NCBI GenBank assembly: GCA_002343335.1
Contig: DDSI01000063.1
Coordinates: 1 to 23,640, forward strand
Reading direction: 5' to 3'
Source: Bacteriovoracaceae bacterium UBA2394
GTDB taxonomy: Bacteria; Bdellovibrionota; UBA2394
Length of the DNA: 23,640 bases
Shown here one piece after another: positions 15,357-22,268 of this stretch. Position 1 is the stretch's first letter, and the number at the start of each line of letters is the position of its first letter. The notes below the pieces were generated by a model. That model worked only from the letters and a program-made list of their open reading frames with translations. It was not told the origin of the DNA and did no database searches. Position numbers and translations under genes: made by a program.

Positions 15357-16562
15357 GTGGGCAACGCGCGTCTATATATAAAGATATTAACCGTCATCCT
15401 TCTCCTTCCAGCGTCTAGTTTCGCAGAAGAAAACTACTGCGTGGATTATGACTTAAATCCCGATGCAATCGGCGAATGGCTGGGATCCAAGTATCGAAGA
15501 TCGGAAGCCTGCCAAGGTGGACGATGTCTGAAAGACGTTTGCGACACCAAGTCGGTTTACACGCTCAATGAAGCAGGGTGTACAAAGAGGGGAGCTCTTA
15601 CCAAAGAACCCGTCGGCTGTTTCTATGGGTGTTCCAATAAGCGGTGTTTAAAGAGAGAGAATCTCTCAACTTGCTCTACCCTTTCGACGGCTGAAAAGAA
15701 TTATTATGCGCTCTGGGACGCGGAGAGTGATCATCTTACGACTTCGGAACTGATCGACTTAAAGCGCACGCATGGTGCACGCCTTTTATTTTACCGAAAT
15801 CCAGTACGAGCGCATAAACCCAAAGGCATTGATATGAAACGCTTAAAGGAAGAGGGCTACGCTCTCGTTCCAACGATTCATACGCTCTATTTGTATACCA
15901 ACGATCCTTTGAAGAGAGATCGGAAGTATTACGAATCTCATCCGGATGAATATTTATATTACGTGCGCATGGCGGCCTCTAAAATGTTAGCCGATCCCTA
16001 TACAGACGGCATTGCCTACGATGCCGAGATTGCGCTCGATCGTTCGATGCATCGGATGGTGATGAAAAAAATTCGCGCGCTCGCGGATTATTATAAAAAG
16101 ACATTTTATGTGACTGTAATGCCTGAACCCAACTTTCCAAAGTTCGGTTTGCGCGTTGAAGATCTTTTTGAATACGCGCACTTCGTTATGCCCTTTCTCT
16201 ATAATCGCGGCGACACGACGAGTTATGCGGAAGGGTTTAGAAAGTTGAGCAGTCAATGGAGAGCTGCGGGGGCAACTCGGCCCATTTCTCCCATTTTTGA
16301 TTTTGGTCGAGTGGATTATTCCGGCATTACACCAGAGGAAGCTTCCGAAGTACCTCGAATGCTTAGAAAACTGGGCGCGCCGATGGTGACTTTGTTCATG
16401 CCTCACGTTGCCTACCTTTGTCGCTACGGTTGTTCGGCGGAATCGAACCGAATTGGCGCAAAGTATACGCTGATGGCACAGCAGAGTGAGGGGCTACTTC
16501 AGCTCTTTGAAAAACTTCAGTCTTATTATCCCGGACTAAACGGATTGCCCTGTAAATATTAA
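15357..16562 (+). CDS. Secreted protein: Cys-rich N-terminal region plus TIM-barrel-like domain with a GH18-like acidic motif
   Basis: This is a 401-residue exported protein. A signal peptide (IKILTVILLLPASSFA) is followed by a Cys-rich region at about residues 28-105, with nine or more cysteines in short loops (ACQGGRCLKDVC, GCFYGCSNKRCL). The rest looks like a beta/alpha barrel. Residues 217-224 read DGIAYDAE, close to the DGxDxDxE strand-4 motif of family 18 glycosidases. The neighbouring strands are also of barrel type (ARLLFYRNP, YALVPTIHTLYLY, KTFYVTVMP, HFVMPFLYNRG, TRPISPIFDFG). The second motif aspartate is alanine/tyrosine here, so activity is uncertain and the family is an inference. 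The GTG at 15357 gives the best signal peptide and has AAAGAGG just upstream. It ends tail-to-tail with the next gene, sharing TTAA. The Cys-rich part might bind a carbohydrate or surface. Confidence 0.65.
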   Translation: MGNARLYIKILTVILLLPASSFAEENYCVDYDLNPDAIGEWLGSKYRRSEACQGGRCLKDVCDTKSVYTLNEAGCTKRGALTKEPVGCFYGCSNKRCLKRENLSTCSTLSTAEKNYYALWDAESDHLTTSELIDLKRTHGARLLFYRNPVRAHKPKGIDMKRLKEEGYALVPTIHTLYLYTNDPLKRDRKYYESHPDEYLYYVRMAASKMLADPYTDGIAYDAEIALDRSMHRMVMKKIRALADYYKKTFYVTVMPEPNFPKFGLRVEDLFEYAHFVMPFLYNRGDTTSYAEGFRKLSSQWRAAGATRPISPIFDFGRVDYSGITPEEASEVPRMLRKLGAPMVTLFMPHVAYLCRYGCSAESNRIGAKYTLMAQQSEGLLQLFEKLQSYYPGLNGLPCKY

Positions 16563-18238
16563 GGAGTGAGCGGCTGCGGTGGCACAGGAATTTCCGGTGT
16601 TGTCGGAGCCGGTGCAGGCGCAGGTGTGGGCGCAGGCGTAGGTGTTGTACCTCCGGCGGTATCCTTCACAAAGCTATAAGATCGCAGCACCGTTTTTCCG
16701 CCTTCGAATTCAAGTCTATCGGTAATGGTCTGCATGCCTGCCGCGCGAATGGTAATTTGATAAGAACCGGGCCGCACTCGAAGGTTCACTTGGCCAGCGG
16801 CATCGCTCGTCGCAGCAGAATTTTCATTGGTTCCCATGTTCGTGAAAGTGATTTGTGCGGGCAGTCCAAGACCATCCGGATCCGTGATCGTCGCTACAAA
16901 GAATCCTCGGGCCTCGCCGGTTGATTTGGAAAGCTCAATATCCACATTGACCCGTTCTCCGGGTTTCATCGCCAAAAACTTGGAGGAAGTTTCATACCCT
17001 TCTTTGGAAATCGCCATGCGGTTCCCAGAGAGCGCTTTGAAGTAACGGATGAATTTTCCTTCTTCGTCGGTCGTCGAAGTTTTAAAATCCGAATTGTCAG
17101 GGAAGCTGAGGGAAGCTCCGGCAATGGGTTCCTTTGTTTGAGCATCGATGACTCGACCTTGAATGGTGTTGTATTGGAGATCTTGCTGAAGACCCGCGAG
17201 CACTTTTTCCCGAGATGCTAACGTTGTTTGTAGATTTTCGAACTGTTGTCGATCCACGGCGAGTTCATTTGATTTTTTTCCGAAGTTCGAAACGGAGAAT
17301 CCGAGCAAAATATTCCATAAGGGCACAGCCGGAGCGGCCGGTTTTTGTCCTGTGGGGGTGGCCGTGTAAGAAGAAAGCCCAACGTCTACGCCCAGTAAAA
17401 CTTCAATATTCTTTTGAGAAAAGGGACGTGCTTTCACGGCGGGCGTAATCCACTTTGGCGAGTTCGAGAAGCCCGCATCCATCACGTATTCCATGTGCAT
17501 TTCAAGTGACGGCGTCACCTGTTGCAAAGGAAACTCAATGCCGGTGGCGAAGGTCACAGCGTAGGAATTTATGGTGTCAGTGGCCAGTCGGTCTAAGTCC
17601 TTGATGGTCGTGTCCGACTCTTCGTAATAGCGAGAACCATTTCCGGGTCGAAACCCGAGGTTCAAATGAGCTTTATAGGGAACGACTTGGTTGTCCGTAA
17701 AGTCCGTCGAGACAATAAGGCGTGGAATGATGTTTGGACCGGCAATGAATCGTGTGATTTTTGAAAAGTCGATTTCCAGCGCGCCTCCTGCGGTAAGTCT
17801 TTTGGGTGCTAAACCAAAGAAGTTCGAACCAACGTCGTACGCCGCATAGGCTGCTCCAAAAAATTTCAATAGGTCGATGGTCTCTCCGCCTGTCGTAGCT
17901 CCCGTCGTCGCGCGGGTGGGTTTGCGAGAGGCGATGCTAAATCCTCCCGAGCCCGAAAGATGAATATTTGGAGTGAGAGCATAACCGAATCCTAAGTAAC
18001 CTTGCGTGCGACGCACCGTGGAACGATCGGTATCTTCGAGGAGTTCGTCTTGTTGAAAAAACTGAAAGGAAGTTTGCAGGTTGTAATCGCCTGCTTCAAG
18101 GACTTCGGCTCCCAGTAAGCGAACTTGTCCAGGTTGAGCTTTATAACTGTAGGCAGCGTGAGTGAGTGAAGGAAGTGTGAGGAAAATTCCTATGACACTC
18201 AGCAGTCTAAGTTGTTGATAAGAGACAGAAAGCTTCAT
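16559..18238 (-). CDS. Predicted outer-membrane beta-barrel protein with coiled coil and carboxypeptidase-regulatory-like domains
   Basis: This is a 559-residue exported protein. The signal peptide (LRLLSVIGIFLTLPSLTHA) is followed by about 290 residues of alternating, Gly/aromatic-rich strands (YLGFGYALTPNIHLSGSGG, AHLNLGFRPGNGSRYY) that resemble a transmembrane beta-barrel. A short coiled coil comes next (about 320-352). Two Ig-like beta-sandwich modules follow: TIQGRVIDAQTKEPIAGASLSF at about 357-440 is of the carboxypeptidase-regulatory-like type, and a second lies at about 442-520 (GLPAQITFTNMG, then VRPGSYQITIRAAG). The tail is Pro/Thr/Ala-rich. I chose the ATG at 18238 because AAGGTGAG stands just before it and the signal peptide fits; an upstream ATG at 18331 would add 31 residues with no signal-like order. 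It diverges from the kinase gene. Its role is unknown; surface anchoring or adhesion is plausible. Confidence 0.75.
   Translation of the reverse strand: MKLSVSYQQLRLLSVIGIFLTLPSLTHAAYSYKAQPGQVRLLGAEVLEAGDYNLQTSFQFFQQDELLEDTDRSTVRRTQGYLGFGYALTPNIHLSGSGGFSIASRKPTRATTGATTGGETIDLLKFFGAAYAAYDVGSNFFGLAPKRLTAGGALEIDFSKITRFIAGPNIIPRLIVSTDFTDNQVVPYKAHLNLGFRPGNGSRYYEESDTTIKDLDRLATDTINSYAVTFATGIEFPLQQVTPSLEMHMEYVMDAGFSNSPKWITPAVKARPFSQKNIEVLLGVDVGLSSYTATPTGQKPAAPAVPLWNILLGFSVSNFGKKSNELAVDRQQFENLQTTLASREKVLAGLQQDLQYNTIQGRVIDAQTKEPIAGASLSFPDNSDFKTSTTDEEGKFIRYFKALSGNRMAISKEGYETSSKFLAMKPGERVNVDIELSKSTGEARGFFVATITDPDGLGLPAQITFTNMGTNENSAATSDAAGQVNLRVRPGSYQITIRAAGMQTITDRLEFEGGKTVLRSYSFVKDTAGGTTPTPAPTPAPAPAPTTPEIPVPPQPLTP
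16606..16648. repeat. Low-complexity repeat encoding a Pro/Ala/Thr tail
   Basis: The plus strand shows imperfect six-base units of the GCAGGC / GTGGGC / GTAGGT type, which on the minus strand encode alternating Pro-Ala and Pro-Thr residues near the C-terminus of the barrel protein. Such runs can change length by slippage. The protein tail would form a stiff, extended linker. Confidence 0.6.
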
Positions 18239-18334
18239 CTTGAACTCACCTTCAGTGTAGATTGAGGGTGAGGGGACTCCAAGAAAAAACACCTGTGAAA
18301 AACATCCACGAGGGATGATGCGCCGGATCAATTT

Positions 18335-20455
18335 ATGAGTTCAAGTTCAAGTTCCGATGTCACAAACGAGCCGACGCTTTCCGAAGCGCAAGATTCTCTT
18401 GTGGGCAAAAAACTTGGCAAATATACCATCGTCGAGCGAGTCGCAAAGGGCGGCACGGCAACAGTCTATCGTGCACTCGACAATGTTCTCAATCGCGAAG
18501 TCGCCATCAAACTTTTGCACGAGCATTTGGAAGCGCGGAAAGATGTCGTCGAACGCTTTCGCAATGAAGCAAAGGTCGTGGCCCAGCTTCGTCACGTGAA
18601 TGTCGTAACGGTCTACGATTTTTTTGAACATGAAGGGCGTGCGGCACTCGTGGTCGAGTTCATGCCGGGAATCACTCTTTCAGCATTGGTCAAAAGTATT
18701 CCCCGAATCCCAGAAGACTATGTCCTCATGTTGGCGATGGAAATGCTTCAGGGGTTAAAGGCTGCTCACCAAAAGAGCATCACGCATCGCGACATAAAAC
18801 CTGCCAATATTCTCATTCATCCTGAGTTAGGCGTAAAGATTTCCGATTTTGGCTTGGCCAAATTCACCAATCAAGACGACGGCTTTACCAAAGAGGGAAT
18901 TTTTGTAGGCACTCCGAGCTTTTCCTCGCCTGAACAAATTGAAGGACGTCCTCTCGATCAGCGAAGTGATATTTTTAGTTTAGGACTGGTGCTCTATCTG
19001 CTTGCGACTCGAACGCATGCATTTAAACAACAGGGTGATTCGACCACAACGGTGTGGTTCAAGATCGTGCGAGGAAGTTTTGACCCCGCTCAGAAAAAAA
19101 ATCCGGATTTAAGCGATGAATTCGAAAGAATTCTTAGCAGAGCCTTAGAGGTCGATCTTACGAAACGATATGCGAATGTCGATTTGATGATTGCCGATAT
19201 TGATGACCTGCTTAAACGCCGCGGACTCTTTCCTTACAATGAAGCTCTGCGTTCTTTTTTAAAAGATCCTGCGAAGGCCTCGTTCGTTATTCGAGGCAAA
19301 CGTCAGAAATTGAAGCGAGCGATCACGAAAACAGTTTTGGCCGGAGCGGCGGCGGCTCTGTTAGGCGGCGGCATTTTCTGGTGGAAGTCTCGCTCCGAAA
19401 AAGTCATTTCTGAATCATCCCCTAGTGCCGCTCCGTCAGCCACGGCATCCCCCTCGGTGCCGGAACTCGTACCTCCTCCTCCACCGCCCTCGGTGATTGA
19501 ACCCGATGTCATTGTGAAACCGAAAGTAGCGGCCACGCCCAAAAAGGTAGAACCTGTCACTTCAAAGCCGAGGGAGGAAAGTCTTCCAGAGGCTTCGATT
19601 CCAAGTGCGAAATTGATCAGCGATCGCGCACTCCTTGTCCTAGTGCCCTTTGAATCCTCACCAGGTTATAAAATAGCTTGGAAAGAACCCGCTCGATTGG
19701 TCGTCGCAAAGGATCGAGAATTTTCCAAAATGCATTGGGAATCGGATCGCCTAATTTCTCAATGGGTTTTTAAGGATTTGGCTCCCGGCAGTTTTTACTG
19801 GCGCGCGGGTGAAGCGCGAGGACAATTCGACGTAGAGAGTTTCGACGCCTATCGAAATCGATTTCAAGGCTCGAAATCCCAGCTCGTTGTGGCGGCTCAA
19901 TTTGGCGATGTGGACGTTCAGCTCAATCCTTGGACGCAAAATTTAAAGATGACCTGGCAAAATGGACCAGATGCCGCCTCTTATCGAATTGAAGTCGCAA
20001 AGGATTTGGGCTTCACGCAGATTTTATTTTCGGGCTCGGAGTTTTCAAAGGCGTCGGTGTTAGAGCGCTTTTGGGACTCCGATCAGACGATCTATTGGCG
20101 AGTATCTTATTTAGACGAATCGAAGAATGTTTTCTTGATCGATCCTCCCCATCGAATCTCGATTCAGCTGAAGGGTACTCCAAAACATTTCGAAGTCATT
20201 TCTCCCCGGCCGAATCAAAGTGTTGGAACAACGGTCGAAGTTTTGGCGGGAAGTCCTTCCGCAGTGAAGTGTACGTCGGTAGCTCGGGAGGAGATTTCAA
20301 CCGAGGTAGTGCTTCTCAAGGAATCTCAGCGATCTTTTCTCGCGGGAAAAATCCCCTTTCCGTCTAAGGCGCAGTGGCTCTCGTGTGAGAGTCGCGTGGA
20401 GGGTCGCGAGGTGATCTATACAATTCCACTTCGAAATGAGGCCGCAAAAAACTGA
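18335..20455 (+). CDS. Transmembrane Ser/Thr protein kinase with two repeated extracytoplasmic modules
   Basis: This is a 706-residue Hanks-type kinase. The cytoplasmic domain (about 28-300) has the Gly-rich loop VAKGGTATVYRA, the ATP lysine K59 in VAIKLL, the catalytic loop HRDIKPAN (D153), DFG at 171-173 and the activation-segment end GTPSFSSPEQ. A single membrane helix at about 333-350 is followed by a Pro/Ser-rich linker that includes VPPPPPP. The outside part holds two related beta-sandwich-like modules: VVAKDREFSKMHWES...FYWRAG at about 453-492 and EVAKDLGFTQILFSG...IYWRVS at about 550-592, roughly 97-99 residues apart. Known relatives of such modules resemble fibronectin III or FecR-linked repeats. 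It probably senses a periplasmic or cell-wall signal and phosphorylates cytoplasmic proteins. The ATG at 18335 has only a distant GAGGG. It diverges from the barrel protein across 96 bp, and the two could be related in function. Confidence 0.9.
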   Translation: MSSSSSSDVTNEPTLSEAQDSLVGKKLGKYTIVERVAKGGTATVYRALDNVLNREVAIKLLHEHLEARKDVVERFRNEAKVVAQLRHVNVVTVYDFFEHEGRAALVVEFMPGITLSALVKSIPRIPEDYVLMLAMEMLQGLKAAHQKSITHRDIKPANILIHPELGVKISDFGLAKFTNQDDGFTKEGIFVGTPSFSSPEQIEGRPLDQRSDIFSLGLVLYLLATRTHAFKQQGDSTTTVWFKIVRGSFDPAQKKNPDLSDEFERILSRALEVDLTKRYANVDLMIADIDDLLKRRGLFPYNEALRSFLKDPAKASFVIRGKRQKLKRAITKTVLAGAAAALLGGGIFWWKSRSEKVISESSPSAAPSATASPSVPELVPPPPPPSVIEPDVIVKPKVAATPKKVEPVTSKPREESLPEASIPSAKLISDRALLVLVPFESSPGYKIAWKEPARLVVAKDREFSKMHWESDRLISQWVFKDLAPGSFYWRAGEARGQFDVESFDAYRNRFQGSKSQLVVAAQFGDVDVQLNPWTQNLKMTWQNGPDAASYRIEVAKDLGFTQILFSGSEFSKASVLERFWDSDQTIYWRVSYLDESKNVFLIDPPHRISIQLKGTPKHFEVISPRPNQSVGTTVEVLAGSPSAVKCTSVAREEISTEVVLLKESQRSFLAGKIPFPSKAQWLSCESRVEGREVIYTIPLRNEAAKN

Positions 20456-20522
20456 ATCATTTCGGTCTCATAATAGGCATTAGGACTTTCGCCTGACTTC
20501 GCTCGCTCGTTGGCCTTGCAAT

Positions 20523-20540
20523 CTATTGGACATCCGATAG
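20523..20540 (+). repeat. Small hairpin in the leader of the histidine kinase gene
   Basis: CTATTGG and CCGATAG can pair (seven pairs, one G-T) around an ACAT loop, 15 bp before the ATG of the histidine kinase gene. No T-run follows. It might affect translation start, as the downstream ribosome-binding site is weak, or it may be chance. Confidence 0.3.
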
Positions 20541-20555
20541 TAGCGAGACCCTCAT

Positions 20556-22190
20556 ATGCGAAAACCCTTCAAAAATGGACTTGTTGTCGCAATTTTCATA
20601 CCTGCTCTCATTCTCACGATTTTTCACTTCGTTCTAAATTCGAGATCCCTTGGGGGAGTCAGCCCTCAACCTTTATTTCTCTTGGGAATTGGAATGGTTG
20701 CGGCGGCGTTTAGACCCGTTGACGCCGCAGTGATCGCGATTTGCTCGATCGCAAGTTACCTCGTTTACCTCGTAGGGTTGAGTGGGCTCGAAGACTATTT
20801 TCATTTTTTGAACATAGTGAAGATTTGCATCTTTTCTCTGACGGCCATCATTACCGCAATCGGGGTCGGATATTTAAAATTTAAGTTAGAGCAAAGACTT
20901 TCCGAAGCGGAGGCCAGAGCACTACGAATTGAAGAAATCCAACTTCGAAAGCGACTTCGATATGAAAATCTACTTCTGGAAATCACGAAGCGACTTTTAA
21001 ATAAAACCGAAATCTCACCGCTCTCAGAAATTGAGCTCTCAATAAAAGAAATTGGTGAAACTCTCGGACTCGATAAATTTGGAATTTTTATCAATCGTCC
21101 GAACGGAGACGTCACCGACATGATCTATCAGTGGAATCGCGAAGGGACCGCGAATGACTTGGCGCAATTCCAAGATATACGGGCATCCAGCTTTCCGTAC
21201 TCGTTGCAAATATTGAACTCTTACGGAATTTTTAAAATTGACCGTTTGGAGGATCTTCCTTCTGAAGCAGAGGCTGACAGAAATGCAATGATTCAAAGAG
21301 GTGTAAAGTCCTGCCTCGTCATTAGCTTGCAATTCCAGGGACCTCCTCGGGGCTACATCTGCGCTGACTATGTAACGGAAACGCCCTGGAGCCGAGAGAT
21401 GGTGACGACTTTGCAGATTCTGGCGGAGGTGTTTGCAAATGCTCTTTCGAGAAGCGAATCAGAAGAAAAATTAATCCAACATTCAAAGGCGTTGGAAAGA
21501 TCCAACCGAAATCTAGAAAGATTTGCCTATGTCTGTTCGCACGATCTTCAGGAACCTCTTCGCACGATTTCAATTTTCTTGGAACTGTTGAGACGGAGGG
21601 AATCCGACGTACTTTCCAGTGAATCGAAATCCATTATGGAGCAGGTGGTGGAAGCGTCGAGACGAATGAGTGCGATGATCCGCGATATTCTAACCTATTC
21701 TCGCGCCATCGATGGAAAGACCGATCTCACAGCGGTGTCGATCGACGAGCTCTTAAAAGAGGCGCTCTCAAATCTGAAAGTGGCAATTGCTGAATCTAGA
21801 GCTCAAATATCTTGTGAGGGCAAATTCCCCACCTTGAGCGTCGATCGTCGTCAAGTTTTGCAGGTCTTTCAAAATCTCATAAGCAATTCTATTAAATATC
21901 GTGGAAGCAATGTCCCCTCCATTCGAATTTCTTCGGAGGATGAAGGTTCGGTCCACCGCTTTCGAATCAGTGATAATGGCATCGGCATTGATCCGAGATT
22001 CCACAATAAGATCTTCCAAATTTTTCAACGCCTTCATGTTCCCGACAAAACGGGAACTGGCATCGGATTGGCTTTAGTGAAGGGGATCATTGAATCTCAT
22101 GGAGGCCGAATTTGGGTGGAATCCGATCTCGGATCGGGGGCGGACTTCATCTTCGAACTTCCTAAGCTGGCCCTGCGTCGCAGGGCATAA
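20556..22190 (+). CDS. Membrane sensor histidine kinase with GAF-like domain
   Basis: This is a 544-residue sensor kinase. The N-terminus has about four hydrophobic helices (residues 8-28, 40-53, 57-73 and 87-107) with almost no periplasmic loop, so it probably senses a signal in or at the membrane. A short coiled coil (EQRLSEAEARALRIEEI) leads to a GAF-like domain at about 140-290. The kinase core follows: CSHDLQEPLRTISIFLELL with the phosphorylated H329, the N-box NLISNSIKY (N440, N444), DNGIGI, FQRLH and GTGIGLALVKGII. The SHDLQEPLR form of the H-box is typical of phytochrome-like and related kinases. No receiver domain or response-regulator gene is next to it, so it is an orphan here and its partner is unknown. 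It starts at ATG 20556 behind a weak GCGAG, 100 bp after the Ser/Thr kinase gene. Confidence 0.9.
   Translation: MRKPFKNGLVVAIFIPALILTIFHFVLNSRSLGGVSPQPLFLLGIGMVAAAFRPVDAAVIAICSIASYLVYLVGLSGLEDYFHFLNIVKICIFSLTAIITAIGVGYLKFKLEQRLSEAEARALRIEEIQLRKRLRYENLLLEITKRLLNKTEISPLSEIELSIKEIGETLGLDKFGIFINRPNGDVTDMIYQWNREGTANDLAQFQDIRASSFPYSLQILNSYGIFKIDRLEDLPSEAEADRNAMIQRGVKSCLVISLQFQGPPRGYICADYVTETPWSREMVTTLQILAEVFANALSRSESEEKLIQHSKALERSNRNLERFAYVCSHDLQEPLRTISIFLELLRRRESDVLSSESKSIMEQVVEASRRMSAMIRDILTYSRAIDGKTDLTAVSIDELLKEALSNLKVAIAESRAQISCEGKFPTLSVDRRQVLQVFQNLISNSIKYRGSNVPSIRISSEDEGSVHRFRISDNGIGIDPRFHNKIFQIFQRLHVPDKTGTGIGLALVKGIIESHGGRIWVESDLGSGADFIFELPKLALRRRA
22170..22186 (+). terminator. GC-rich hairpin at the end of the histidine kinase gene
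   Basis: GCCCTGC-GTC-GCAGGGC is a perfect 7-bp stem inside the last codons of the kinase gene, ending two bases before its stop codon. The following ATAACGTTCTTCCT has no proper T-run, so this is at best a pause site or Rho-assisted 3' end. It separates the kinase from the iron-permease promoter region. Confidence 0.4.
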
Positions 22191-22243
22191 CGTTCTTCCT
22201 CTAATTTCCGCTATTTCAATTGACCCGGGCCCTCGCGTCGTAG

Positions 22244-22260
22244 TTGATAATAGTTATCAA
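22244..22260. promoter_or_regulatory. Fur box (iron-responsive operator) before the iron permease gene
   Basis: TTGATAA-TAG-TTATCAA is a perfect 7-bp inverted repeat. Read as the 7-1-7 Fur motif (TGATAAT-N-ATTATCA), bases 22245-22259 match at all but one position. The left half includes GATAAT, which could be a -10 element; a TTGACC stands at 22220-22225 as a possible -35, although the 20-bp spacing is long. The box ends 8 bp before the first ATG of an iron permease. Fur with iron would block this promoter, so the permease should be made when iron is scarce. The match is seen directly; binding by Fur is inferred. Confidence 0.75.
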
Positions 22261-22268
22261 TACGTTTT

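Noticed and set aside
18239..18331. Upstream in-frame ATG for the barrel protein
   Set aside because: It would place 31 extra residues before an otherwise perfect signal peptide, while the ATG at 18238 has a good ribosome-binding site.
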